DNA of 64,000 nt from Limimaricola sp027213785 (GTDB lineage: Bacteria > Pseudomonadota > Alphaproteobacteria > Rhodobacterales > Rhodobacteraceae): NCBI RefSeq assembly GCF_050847355.1, contig NZ_CP193755.1, forward strand, positions 620,001 through 684,000. Direction: 5' to 3'. How positions within the stretch are numbered: the stretch's first letter is position 1; each line of letters starts with the position of its first letter. The notes beneath the pieces were generated by a model. It ran no database searches. It worked only from the letters and a program-made list of their open reading frames with translations, and had not been told where the DNA came from. Below, one piece after another: positions 24,332-32,986 of this stretch. The translations under genes were made by a program, and so were the position numbers.

Positions 24332-25612
24332 ATGGGAGAAGCATCCGCACTTTCGGCGCTGGGCGTGACGATCATCCTCGCGCTGTCGCGCCCGGCCCTC
24401 GGCGTTCTCGTCGTCGGTCCGGCGCTGGCCGCGATCGCCGGCATCACGCTGATGACCGCGGCCGGACATGTCGCGATCCTCGACATCATCGAGGCGATCG
24501 GCGTGCTCTGGCGACCGATGATCGCGATCGCCTCGATCATGGTGATCGCGGCGGCGGCCGGGCATCTGGGCGTGGTCAACCGTCTCGCCGGGGCGGTGAT
24601 CCGTCTCGGCGATGGCTCGGCGCGGACCCTGTTCTTGCTGGTGTTCTGCCTGAGCGCCTGCACGGCGGCGATCCTCAACAATGACAGCGCGATCCTCGTG
24701 CTGACGCCGCTGGTCATCACCATCGTCCGCGCGCTCTATCCGGAGAACCAGACGCTGCTGATACCGTTCGTCTTCGCGGTGTTCATGGCGGCCGGGATCG
24801 CGCCCATCGTGACTTCGAACCCGATCAACCTGATCGTCTCTGATGTGGCCGAGCTGGACTTCAACGCCTATGCGGTGCGGATGGTGCCGGTGGCCCTGGC
24901 CAGCGCGGTGATCAGCTTCCTGACTCTGCGCTGGATCTTTTCGGCCGAACTCGACCGGCGAGGGCCGGGCGTGGCCGACCCGAAAGTCGTGGCCGCCCGC
25001 TTTTCCGGGAGCGGCTGGGCGCCTGCGGAGAAGCACGGGCTGATATTAGCGCTGAGCGTGCTCGGCGCCTATCCGGTGATCGAATATCTCGGCGGGTCGG
25101 TCTGGATCGTCGCGCTATGCGGGGCGATCGCCGCCTGCATGCTCTGTGCCTTTCACGATGCGGCCAGGCCGGGCCATCTCCTTCGGACCGGTGTCGCCTG
25201 GCAGATCCTGATATTCCTGTTCGGGGTGTACCTGATTGCGCTGGGCCTGAGGAACGCCGGGGCGGTCGACTGGCTGGTCGATCTCTACAACCCGCCGGGC
25301 ATCGCGACGATCGGGGTCGTCTCGGCGGTGGGGTCGGCGCTGATCAACAACCACTCCATGGCCCTGACCAACATCGTGGCGATCGGAGCGCTTCCGGGCG
25401 AACAGCATACCACCGAGTATCTCGCCGCGTTGGTCGGTGGTGATCTCGGGCCACGGCTCCTGCCGATCGGCTCGCTTGCCGGGCTGCTCTGGTACGCCGC
25501 CTTGGAGCGCTCGGGCGTGCATGTTCCGGTGCGCCAATTCATCCGGATCGGGGTGATCGTGACGGTGCCGTCCCTGGCGGCCGGACTGCTGATGCTAGGA
25601 GCGATTTCGTGA
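24332..25612 (+). CDS. ArsB/NhaD-type (ion transporter superfamily) permease
   Basis: 426 residues with about eleven membrane helices. Two inverted motifs typical of the ion transporter superfamily are visible: SACTAAILNNDSAILVLTPL near residue 110 with GIAPIVTSNPINLIV near 155, and VVSAVGSALINNHSMALTNI near 335. They form the paired re-entrant loops. ArsB exports arsenite and NhaD exchanges sodium for protons; no arsenic genes (arsC, arsR) are nearby, so arsenite export is not supported by context. Last gene of the flippase-UPF0182-permease operon. The 183 bases up to the next convergent gene hold nothing recognised. Confidence 0.82.
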   Translation: MGEASALSALGVTIILALSRPALGVLVVGPALAAIAGITLMTAAGHVAILDIIEAIGVLWRPMIAIASIMVIAAAAGHLGVVNRLAGAVIRLGDGSARTLFLLVFCLSACTAAILNNDSAILVLTPLVITIVRALYPENQTLLIPFVFAVFMAAGIAPIVTSNPINLIVSDVAELDFNAYAVRMVPVALASAVISFLTLRWIFSAELDRRGPGVADPKVVAARFSGSGWAPAEKHGLILALSVLGAYPVIEYLGGSVWIVALCGAIAACMLCAFHDAARPGHLLRTGVAWQILIFLFGVYLIALGLRNAGAVDWLVDLYNPPGIATIGVVSAVGSALINNHSMALTNIVAIGALPGEQHTTEYLAALVGGDLGPRLLPIGSLAGLLWYAALERSGVHVPVRQFIRIGVIVTVPSLAAGLLMLGAIS

Positions 25613-25795
25613 CCTCCCGCGTTTGTGGTACGGAAGGTCATGTGCAGAGGCCGCGGACTCCGCCCTGTGGAATCCGGGCTCCAGTTGTGGACCTTCGTGG
25701 TCTTGGTAAAGCAGCCGGGATTGGACGGAAGGCCGAAGGGGCCGGTAGAGCCCATTTGTTCCGGGCCCGAAAGACCCAGCAGGGCAGCGTTGGCC

Positions 25796-27028
25796 TCAAT
25801 GGGCCTCCAGATCGAACTTCCGCATGCGATAGCGCAGCGTATCGCGGCTGATACCGAGCATGTTGGCGGCCTGCGAGACGTTGCCTTTGCTACAATGAAG
25901 CGCTTGACGGATCGCGCTCAGTTCGAGCTCCTTCAGGGTCGGCACGCTGAGCCTGTCGTCTGCGGACTGGTCGATGAGGCGGATATGAGAGCCTTCGATC
26001 ACCCCGTCGGTCTGTTCCAGCATCGCCCGCTCGATGCAGTTCACCAGCTCGGCCACGTTGCCTGTCCACTCGTGTTCCAAGAGCTTCACGCGTGCAGCAG
26101 GGGTGAATTTCGGGCGGGGCTGGCCCGCCGCCCGGGCCACCCGGTTCGCGACATGCTCGGCGATGAGCAGGACGTCGGCCGCGCGATCGGACAGCGAGGG
26201 TACGTCGATCCAACCCACCTGGATGCTGTAGAGTAGCTGCGGCAGGATCCCTCCGGCCCCCGTGCTCGGCGTGAGGTAGGTCTCCGTCGTGGCGATCAGC
26301 GAAGGTTGCGGATCCAGGCGATTGAGCAGGCGCAGCAGCATCGACTGCGCATCCATTCCCAAATGGGAGACGCCGCGCAGCACCAGGGTGCATGGCCCTG
26401 TGATATCGGCGAGGCACCGGTGTATCTCATCGCTTTCCAACGCGCAGTCGAGCACCGTCATTCTCTCGCTGCTGCCGGTAGCGGTCTCGTGCAGGGCCTG
26501 CGCGATCAGGAACTTGCCCGATCCGGGCGGGCCGACCACCAGCACTCCGGGGCGCGGTCCGGGGCCGGATCCGCGGCCGAGCCGCGTCACGGCGCGGCGC
26601 AGGGCGTTGGCGGCGGAGGAGCGACCGATGATCCGGTCGGCGCCGAAACAGTCGAGGCCCCCCATCTTCTCGTCCAGCATGAGCCCCTGCGCGATCGAAG
26701 CCACGGCAGACAGCGGGGCCGGCTTGACGAGGAAGTCCCTCGCTCCGGCCTTCATCGCCCGGACCGCGATATCCACGTCGCCATGGCCCGTCATCATGAT
26801 CACCTGCGCCTCGGGGCAGTTCGCCTTGAACCAGTCGAGCAGGACCAGCCCGTCATCTTCGTTCAACTTGTAGTCCAGGATCACGAGCCGTGGCGCCTCG
26901 CGCTCGCACTGCACCTTTGCCGATGCGGCGTCGACGGCGTAATCGGCCGAAAATCCACGCCGCTCGAGATAGCTGACGATCGAGCGGGCCAAGACCATTT
27001 CGTCTTCGATGACCAGGACCTCGCCCAT
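25796..27028 (-). CDS. NtrC-like response regulator with degenerate AAA+ domain
   Basis: 410 residues. Receiver domain 1-120 is intact: acidic pocket VIEDE, phospho-acceptor in VILDYKLNEDD, MTGHGD and the lysine in FLVKP. The AAA+ region (130-340) keeps a P-loop-like VVGPPGSGKFLIAQ, but the Walker B Asp-Glu is replaced (TLVLRGVSHLGMDAQS), the GAFTGA sigma-54 contact loop is missing, and the R-finger region is weak. The C-terminal Fis-type HTH is good (ALHCSKGNVSQAANMLGISR). It probably does not drive sigma-54 polymerase and may act with sigma-70, as known for Rhodobacter NtrC, which also lacks GAFTGA. Pairs with the kinase three bases upstream. Confidence 0.85.
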   Translation of the reverse strand: MGEVLVIEDEMVLARSIVSYLERRGFSADYAVDAASAKVQCEREAPRLVILDYKLNEDDGLVLLDWFKANCPEAQVIMMTGHGDVDIAVRAMKAGARDFLVKPAPLSAVASIAQGLMLDEKMGGLDCFGADRIIGRSSAANALRRAVTRLGRGSGPGPRPGVLVVGPPGSGKFLIAQALHETATGSSERMTVLDCALESDEIHRCLADITGPCTLVLRGVSHLGMDAQSMLLRLLNRLDPQPSLIATTETYLTPSTGAGGILPQLLYSIQVGWIDVPSLSDRAADVLLIAEHVANRVARAAGQPRPKFTPAARVKLLEHEWTGNVAELVNCIERAMLEQTDGVIEGSHIRLIDQSADDRLSVPTLKELELSAIRQALHCSKGNVSQAANMLGISRDTLRYRMRKFDLEAH

Positions 27029-27030
27029 CG

Positions 27031-28401
27031 CTATGCCCTCGCCGGAAATGTCAGCGTGACCACGACGCCCTTCTGGATGCCGTTTCGCAGATCGAGAGTT
27101 CCGCCGAAACGCTCGGCGATACGCCGCCCGAGTGCCAGCCCGACGCCCAGGCCCGACGGCTTCGATGTCTTGAACGGCACAAACAGGCTTTGCAGCTGAT
27201 CCTCATCCAGGCCTGGCCCGGTGTCCGATATTTCGATCGCGACGCGGCGCCCCGGCGCGTTCGACCAGTTGATGTGCAGGCGGCCGCCATTCTTCATGGC
27301 TTCGATCGCATTGGCGAGGATGGTGTTGACGACCTGCTCCATTTCGCCTGATCCCGCCGCCGCGATCGGGTGGCCATCGCAACGGCCCAAGACGACTTCG
27401 ATATTGTGCCGCTGCAGTTGCGGCCGAAAGCTCTCGATGCAGCGCTTGATGATCACGTCGACATGGGCCGTGTCGGCGGCGTCCTGCGGTTCGGCGCGCG
27501 TACCGTTCAGGAAGGAACGGATCCAGACCTCGAGCCGGTCCACCTGATCCACGATGTCCAGCACGGTCTGGCGTGTGTTTTCTTCGATCTTCTCTTCTGC
27601 GACCAGTTCGGCGCAGGAGCGGATCGCCGCCAGCGGGTTGCGCAGACCATGGGCGACGGCCGAGGCCATCTCGCCAATCACCGCCAGACGTTCCGCCTCG
27701 ACCAGACGCTTCTCCTGCCAGTGCAGGATGCGCATCGTGTAGATCACGACCGAGATCAGGGCCGCGAACAGCACCGCTCCGGCCAAGAGCGCGCCGACTT
27801 GGGCCAGGCGCACGATGTCCTGCAGCACAGCGAGCAGGGTCGTCGGGGTTTTGTAGACCTCGATCGCTCCGATGACGGCATTGCCGTCGCTCGACCAGAT
27901 CGGAACGTAGATCTCCACGAATTCCTCGACATCGTCGGGCAGGCCGGCATGTTCGATCTTGTGCTCGAAATCCAATGACGCGATCGCGGGGTGAAGTTCT
28001 CCACGCAGCGCCCCGCTCAATTCCTCGTTGTCGTCGAAGGTCCGCCCGATGAGGGCGGGATCGCTGGACCAGATGACTTCGCCGGATAGCGAATAGATGT
28101 TCGCACGGGCCATCTCGGGAAGTTGCAGGATATGTTCGAAGACCTCCCCCATCTCTCCCGCGGCAGGGCGGAGTTCGCGTTCGAAGAAGAAGCGCTCGGC
28201 CCCCTCGACATGGACAATGGAGTTCAGGAATTCCATCGAGACCACCGCGTCGCGCTGCATCATCTGGCGCTTCATGTAGCTGGCCATGTAGGTGCTGAGC
28301 ACGATGGTCGTCGCGAAGATCGCCGCGAAACTGGCGAGAATGAAGATCGACAACACTCGGACATATTGAGGAGATTCATGCAGCGAGTGGTGTTTTTGCA
28401 T
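27031..28401 (-). CDS. membrane sensor histidine kinase
   Basis: 456 residues from ATG 28401, which has GGAAGGGAG nine bases upstream; a codon at 28473 is an unsupported alternative. Membrane helix at 15-40, an extracytoplasmic sensor of about 150 residues, a second helix near 200-225, then the kinase core: H-box VAHGLRNPLAAIRS, N-box ILANAIEAMKNGG, G1 DTGPGLDEDQL and G2 GLGVGLALGRRIAERFG. It is expected to phosphorylate the NtrC-like regulator encoded directly after it (two-base gap). The signal is unknown; the sensor domain contains IWSSDPALIGRTF, a PDC/Cache-like turn. The convergent neighbour operon may be a target, which is inference. Confidence 0.88.
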   Translation of the reverse strand: MQKHHSLHESPQYVRVLSIFILASFAAIFATTIVLSTYMASYMKRQMMQRDAVVSMEFLNSIVHVEGAERFFFERELRPAAGEMGEVFEHILQLPEMARANIYSLSGEVIWSSDPALIGRTFDDNEELSGALRGELHPAIASLDFEHKIEHAGLPDDVEEFVEIYVPIWSSDGNAVIGAIEVYKTPTTLLAVLQDIVRLAQVGALLAGAVLFAALISVVIYTMRILHWQEKRLVEAERLAVIGEMASAVAHGLRNPLAAIRSCAELVAEEKIEENTRQTVLDIVDQVDRLEVWIRSFLNGTRAEPQDAADTAHVDVIIKRCIESFRPQLQRHNIEVVLGRCDGHPIAAAGSGEMEQVVNTILANAIEAMKNGGRLHINWSNAPGRRVAIEISDTGPGLDEDQLQSLFVPFKTSKPSGLGVGLALGRRIAERFGGTLDLRNGIQKGVVVTLTFPARA

Positions 28402-29103
28402 CGCGGCGTACTCCCTTCCCTGCCGCTCCTTGGGCGCAGCAGGCAGTACAAGCATATTTGCAAGTCCGGGCATCCAACAATTAAGACGTCCGGCTATCGA
28501 GACTGCTTTTTTGGGCTATTTGACCCAGATTTGCCGCGTCTTTTGCCCCAATTTGGCGGTTCCGGGGGTATCTACGGCTTCGGCGCCCGCTGCTATCATG
28601 AGCGGGTGACGGTATCGGAGGACGGGATGACTACTGTACTGCTTCGAGAAGGTGAGCCGGTTATGGCGGACAGAACGCGGCGCACTCTCTAGGGAGTAAG
28701 GCTCGAGGTCAGGTTTGCAGCGGGAGCCCCCAAGGGCCGCGATCCCAGGGCCGCCAATCGTCACGACCTGCTGGTGGCCTAAATTGCACTTGGCCATGGT
28801 ATCGACGAGTTTGCGCGAGGCGGCTCGTCGATACCCCGGGCCGAAGATGATCGGACAAGGCAGTATTCTTCGCCATTCTCGCAGCCCTCGCGGCAAGCGG
28901 CGGCAGGCTTCACACAATCACCGATCACGTCGCGAAGGCAGGGCCGCAGTAGTTGAAAACATGAACTCGACCGCGCCCATATCGGCAGGCGTACCCCTGA
29001 CGAGCATGACCTTATGGTCAAATGCGTTCTCGTAAGGCGGTTAAGATTTCGGTAAGATCTGTGGCAGCATCCTGCCCTTCGCCAACCCGCCCAGAGTCGC
29101 GCC
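28402..29103. other. gene-poor intergenic region
   Basis: About 700 bases between the kinase start and the FMN-binding-like gene. The reading frames here lack ribosome sites and family-like content. It holds the kinase promoter, a 12-base inverted repeat at 28798-28835 and an AT-richer stretch at 29040-29070 (ggttaagatttcggtaaga) that could contain the promoter of the downstream genes. Confidence 0.5.
28798..28835. repeat. 12-base perfect inverted repeat with 14-base loop
   Basis: ggtatcgacgag (28798-28809) is the exact reverse complement of ctcgtcgatacc (28824-28835). No T-run follows, so it is not a typical terminator. It could be a regulator site or the stem of an RNA. It lies in otherwise gene-free DNA. 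Confidence 0.6.
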
Positions 29104-29637
29104 ATGCCGAGCGCCCAAGCCCCCGCTGATCCAGCCGAGACCGAACCCGGTCTGTTGCCGGAGGCGCAGGCGCTGGTCGAGGCATTCTGCCGACATGGCG
29201 CCAGCATCATCATCGGCGTCATCGGCCTGTCAGGGCGCCCGCTTGCGGGTGTGGCGCTGGGCTGTGCCGAGTTCGGGCCGAACAAGGTCAGGGTCCTTTT
29301 GTCGCGGCCGCTCAATTCCGAGCTGCTGCTCGGGCTGATGCGCAACAGCCGGATCGCCCTGACCGTTTCCGAGGTGCCGACGCACCGTTCGATCCAGATC
29401 AAGGGCGAAGGCGCGGTGCTGCTGGCGGCGCAGGCGGAGGATCTGCGAATTGCCAAGCGGCAACTTCGCGCCTTTCGCGATCAGCTCATCGATGCCGAGT
29501 ATGGCGAGGCCTTCGCCACGGCCTATTGCCGCTTCGATCCCGCCGAAGCGGTGGCGGTGGAGTTCATCCCGCGCGCCGCCTTCACGCAGACCCCTGGACC
29601 CAGGGCGGGAGAGAGGCTGCAGGAGAGCGTGCGGTGA
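29104..29637 (+). CDS. pyridoxamine 5'-phosphate oxidase-like (FMN-binding split barrel) protein
   Basis: 177 residues. The core ALVEAFCRHGASIIIGVIGL, LAGVALGCAEFGPNKVRVLL and SRIALTVSEVPTHRSIQIKG alternates strands as in the PNPOx-like split barrel and fits heme- or flavin-binding family members; the cofactor is not readable. The last four bases (GTGA) are shared with the next gene, whose N-terminus is a second barrel of the same kind, so the two probably act together. The start has no strong ribosome site; 29104 is the best in-frame ATG. Confidence 0.65.
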   Translation: MPSAQAPADPAETEPGLLPEAQALVEAFCRHGASIIIGVIGLSGRPLAGVALGCAEFGPNKVRVLLSRPLNSELLLGLMRNSRIALTVSEVPTHRSIQIKGEGAVLLAAQAEDLRIAKRQLRAFRDQLIDAEYGEAFATAYCRFDPAEAVAVEFIPRAAFTQTPGPRAGERLQESVR

Positions 29638-30950
29638 CCACGCTCGACCAGATAAGGAACTGTCTCGAAGGCGTGGTGCCCGCCTTTCTCGCGACTTCGG
29701 ACGGCGAGGGCGTGCCGAACGTCTCCGAAATCTCGCAGGTCCATTACGTCGATCCCGGTCATGTCGCGCTGTCCTACCAGTTCTTCAACAAGACCCGCCG
29801 CAACGTGCTTGCGACCCGCGTCGCCTCGGTGATCGTGGTGGACCCCGACAGCAACGCGCAGTACCGGCTGGAGCTCGACTTCGAAGAGACCCAGACCGGC
29901 GGCCCGCTGTTCGAGGCGATGCGCGCCAAGCTCGCCGGCATCGCCTCGCACACCCATATGGAATCGGTGTTCCGGCTGCTCGGTTCGGACGTCTATGAGG
30001 TCCGCGCGATCGAACCCCTGCCGTCGCGGCGGCTCGAGGTGCTGCGTCCCTGCAATCCCCTCAGCGCGGCGCGGCGCGTGGCGGCGGAGTTGACGACGCC
30101 CGAAGAGGTCGGGCCGCTACTCGACCGGTTTCTCGCGGCGCTGGAGCGGCAGATGGGGATCGGCCACTCGATGGTGCTGATGCTCGACCCCGAGACCGGA
30201 CGGCTCTTCACCGTCGCCTCGCATGGCTATCCAAGCACCGGGATCGGCTTCGATGTCGGTCTCGGGCAAGGGGTGATCGGAGTCGCGGCGGCCGAGGGCG
30301 TGCCCATCCGCATCGGTCATCTCGCCGCCGACTACAGCTATGGCGAGGCGGTGCGTTCGGCCGCCGGCATCGACAGTCCCTCCGGCCCGGTCACGGGCGT
30401 TCCCTATCCGGGTCTCGAAGCGCCCCTGAGCCAGATCGCGCTGCCGCTGCGCCCCATGGGCGAGACGGTGGGCGTGCTGTTTGCCGAGTCGCCGCAGCGC
30501 AACAGGTTCGGCTATGACGACGAGGATGCGTTGCAGCTGGTGGCGCAAAGCCTCGGGATGCGGCTTTTGCTCGGGCGCCAGGACGGGCGCGAGCCTGCCG
30601 CGCCGCAGTCGATCGAGACGGCGAGCGGCGCGACGCCTCTGCGACTGCGCCATTACCGTTTCGACGACACGGTCTTCATCGACGATGCCTATCTCATCAA
30701 GGGCGTGGCAGGGGCGATCTTCTGGAAGCTGGCGACCGAACATGCCGCGACCGGACGGACCGAGTTCTGCAATCGCGAGTTGCGGCTCGACGCGACGCTG
30801 CGGTTGCCGGCGCATTTCGACAATCTGGAATCGCGCCTGCTGCTGCAACGTCGCCTCGCGGAGCGCGGCGGCGGCATCCAGATCCATCGCGCGGGGCGCG
30901 GCAGATTCCGCTTCGACGTCGCGGGCGACCTGACCTTGGAAGAACTCTGA
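29634..30950 (+). CDS. split-barrel FMN-binding-like plus GAF domain protein
   Basis: 438 residues from the GTG at 29634 that overlaps the previous stop. Residues 1-125 are PNPOx-like (VVPAFLATSDGEGVPNVSEI, QFFNKTRRNVLATRVASVIV). Residues 155-320 form a GAF sensor domain (DRFLAALERQMGIGHSMVLM, then GLGQGVIGVAAAEGVPIRIG and GVLFAESPQRNRFGYDDEDA). The C-terminal 110 residues (YLIKGVAGAIFWKLATEHA, TEFCNRELRLDA) look like a winged-helix DNA-binding or dimer module. A redox- or ligand-responsive regulator is plausible. The first upstream in-frame codon at 29526 overlaps the previous gene deeply and is not used. Confidence 0.72.
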   Translation: MTTLDQIRNCLEGVVPAFLATSDGEGVPNVSEISQVHYVDPGHVALSYQFFNKTRRNVLATRVASVIVVDPDSNAQYRLELDFEETQTGGPLFEAMRAKLAGIASHTHMESVFRLLGSDVYEVRAIEPLPSRRLEVLRPCNPLSAARRVAAELTTPEEVGPLLDRFLAALERQMGIGHSMVLMLDPETGRLFTVASHGYPSTGIGFDVGLGQGVIGVAAAEGVPIRIGHLAADYSYGEAVRSAAGIDSPSGPVTGVPYPGLEAPLSQIALPLRPMGETVGVLFAESPQRNRFGYDDEDALQLVAQSLGMRLLLGRQDGREPAAPQSIETASGATPLRLRHYRFDDTVFIDDAYLIKGVAGAIFWKLATEHAATGRTEFCNRELRLDATLRLPAHFDNLESRLLLQRRLAERGGGIQIHRAGRGRFRFDVAGDLTLEEL

Positions 30951-31085
30951 CCGAGCCTCGCCGCCGTTAAGAAAATTTTCAGAATTCGCGAGCAATGACT
31001 TCCGATGAGCGAGCGCGGGTTTCGGCGTATCCCCGAGCCAGGGCCGCCCGCATCCGGTGCGGTGGCCTGATGGAGGCTCGCACCG

Positions 31086-32180
31086 ATGTCCGTCCCGATC
31101 ATTGCACGATCCCGCCGTACCGGCGCGACGCTGGGCGTGGCGCTGACCCTTTCGGCCCTGCTCGCCGCCCTCGCGGAACCGGTTCAGCCGTCGCTGGGGG
31201 AAACCGCCCCGGCAGATCTCTTTGCCACGGGCCTCTACACCGACCCCGCAGCCCGGACCGTCGATCCGCAGCATCACATCTTCGCGCCGCAATATCCGCT
31301 CTGGACCGATGGCGCGGCAAAACGGCGCTGGATGTCGCTGCCGCCGGGCACGCGGATCGACGCGTCCGATCCCGACCGCTGGGCCTTTCCGGCGGGTACG
31401 CGGTTCTGGAAGGAGTTCGCCTTCGACGGCCACCCGGTCGAGACCCGCTACATGGAGCATCTCGGCGAGGGGCGCTGGATCTTCGCGACCTATGAATGGA
31501 GCGCCGACGGGCAGCAGGCGCCGCTGGCGCCGGAACGCGGCCGCGCCGATGCCTGGCCGTTGGCGGACGGGCGCACCCATGCCATTCCGGGCCGCACGGA
31601 TTGTAAAGTCTGCCACGGCAGCGGTCCGGCCCCGGTTCTGGGTTTCTCCGCCTTGCAGCTCTCACCGGACCGCGATCCCGGCGCGCCGCATGCCGAGCCG
31701 CTGCCGCTCGACGCCGTGGATCTCGCGGTGCTGCTAGAGCGCGGGTTGATCGCGAACGCCCCGGCGGGGCCCGCGCCGCGCATTCCCGCGGCCGATCCGA
31801 TGGAGCGCGCGGCGCTGGGCTACCTGCATGCGAATTGCGGGCATTGCCACAATGATCACGGCGCGCTCGCCGATCTCGGCTTCGATCTGGCCCATGGCCT
31901 GAATGACGGGACCGCCGCGGCGCGCGCCACCAGCTTCGGCGTGGCCCTGAAGGATCCGCCGGCCGGGCTGCCCGATGGCATCGACCTGCGCATCGCCCCG
32001 GGCGACCCGGCGGCCAGCGCTTTGCTGCACCGGGCCGGTTCGCGCGATCGGCTGCTGCAGATGCCCCCGCTCGGCACCGCTCTCGTCGACGAGGAGGCGA
32101 TCGCGCTCCTCGCGCGATGGATCGCCAACCAACCCCGCGCGGGGGACCCCGCGCCGCAAACCGAAGGAGACAACAGATGA
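31086..32180 (+). CDS. exported protein with two c-type haem motifs
   Basis: 364 residues; GGAGG lies upstream of ATG 31086. An N-terminal hydrophobic stretch (LGVALTLSALLAALAEPVQP) is a signal peptide. Two CxxCH sites, CKVCH near residue 175 and CGHCH near 258, suggest two covalently bound haems in the periplasm. Residues 55-150 (HIFAPQYPLWTDGAAKRRWM, PAGTRFWKEFAFDGHPVETR) match a conserved cytochrome-associated family found in proteobacteria, for which no reaction is assigned. Its stop overlaps the next cytochrome gene by four bases (ATGA), so the two are probably a redox pair. Confidence 0.75.
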   Translation: MSVPIIARSRRTGATLGVALTLSALLAALAEPVQPSLGETAPADLFATGLYTDPAARTVDPQHHIFAPQYPLWTDGAAKRRWMSLPPGTRIDASDPDRWAFPAGTRFWKEFAFDGHPVETRYMEHLGEGRWIFATYEWSADGQQAPLAPERGRADAWPLADGRTHAIPGRTDCKVCHGSGPAPVLGFSALQLSPDRDPGAPHAEPLPLDAVDLAVLLERGLIANAPAGPAPRIPAADPMERAALGYLHANCGHCHNDHGALADLGFDLAHGLNDGTAAARATSFGVALKDPPAGLPDGIDLRIAPGDPAASALLHRAGSRDRLLQMPPLGTALVDEEAIALLARWIANQPRAGDPAPQTEGDNR

Positions 32181-32737
32181 TGTTTCTCAGAGCCGTCGCA
32201 ACGCTGTTTCTCGGCCTCAGCTTCATTCTCGTCGTGGCGCTCTCCAGCACCGGCCTGCTGGCCCAGGAAACCGATCCGGTGGCCCGCGGCGAGTATCTCG
32301 TGAACACCTCGGGCTGTCACGACTGCCACACCCCCTGGGGGATGGGGCCGAACGGTCCCGAACCCGACATGAGCCGGGCCCTGTCCGGGCATCCCGCCGA
32401 TCTTCAGATCGGCCCGCCGCCCGATCTGTCCGAGGAATGGGTCTGGGCCGGGAACCCGACGAACACCGCCTATGTCGGACCATGGGGGGTCAGCTTCACG
32501 GCAAACCTGACCCCCGATCCGGAAACCGGGGTGCTGCGCGACATGAGCGAAGGCCAGTTCATCGACACCATCCGCAACGGGCGGCATATGGGGCAGGGGC
32601 GGCCGATCCTGCCGCCGATGCCCTGGCCGGCCTACCGCAACATGACCGACGAGGATCTGAGCGCGATCTACGGCTATCTGCAGCAGATCGATCCGATTCC
32701 GAATGCCGTGCCCGAGCCCCTGCCTCCGGGCCAGTAA
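32177..32737 (+). CDS. c-type cytochrome
   Basis: 186 residues from ATG 32177 (AAGGAGA upstream, ATGA overlap with the previous gene). Signal/anchor segment MFLRAVATLFLGLSFILVVA. One haem site CHDCH in YLVNTSGCHDCHTPWGMGPN near residue 53. A distal methionine ligand could be in NGRHMGQGRPILPPMPWPAY near 145. This layout matches single-haem subunits that accompany dehydrogenases and is similar to cytochromes of alcohol/aldehyde dehydrogenase complexes, but no dehydrogenase is adjacent. A terminator follows. Confidence 0.82.
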   Translation: MMFLRAVATLFLGLSFILVVALSSTGLLAQETDPVARGEYLVNTSGCHDCHTPWGMGPNGPEPDMSRALSGHPADLQIGPPPDLSEEWVWAGNPTNTAYVGPWGVSFTANLTPDPETGVLRDMSEGQFIDTIRNGRHMGQGRPILPPMPWPAYRNMTDEDLSAIYGYLQQIDPIPNAVPEPLPPGQ

Positions 32738-32745
32738 GAGACGGG

Positions 32746-32779
32746 GCCGCCCGGCATGCAGATGCCGGGCGGCTTCTTC
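32746..32779 (+). terminator. Rho-independent terminator after the cytochrome pair
   Basis: A 12-base perfect stem gccgcccggcat/atgccgggcggc (32746-32757 and 32762-32773) with loop GCAG, followed by TTCTTC. It is eight bases after the stop codon. Confidence 0.8.
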
Positions 32780-32986
32780 AGCCAGCCCTTTCCAAATGGT
32801 CCGTCGGGTCGGAATAGGGACCAAGCCCTGTCAGGCGCGTCGGCGCCGCAGCGTACGGCCCGCGCCGGACCCGAGCTTCAGCCTGCGCCTACAGGTCGTG
32901 AAAAGCCTCGCAGCGGGTTTGAAACTATCGAGGCGGAGAGAGGGCGCGGACGCCGTTCGCGCCATGCAAGGCTCCCATCGAAGGTT

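Noticed and set aside
24332..25612. Call as a true arsenite pump (arsB)
   Set aside because: The fold fits but no arsR, arsC, acr3 or arsH lies nearby; only the superfamily is supported.
25613..25795. Short minus-strand ORF between the permease and response-regulator genes
   Set aside because: Most of the frame overlaps the permease gene antisense; no ribosome site and no family likeness.
28516..28917. A 133-residue minus-strand ORF between the kinase and the split-barrel genes
   Set aside because: No ribosome site, no family likeness and unusual codon use; the region is more consistent with non-coding DNA.
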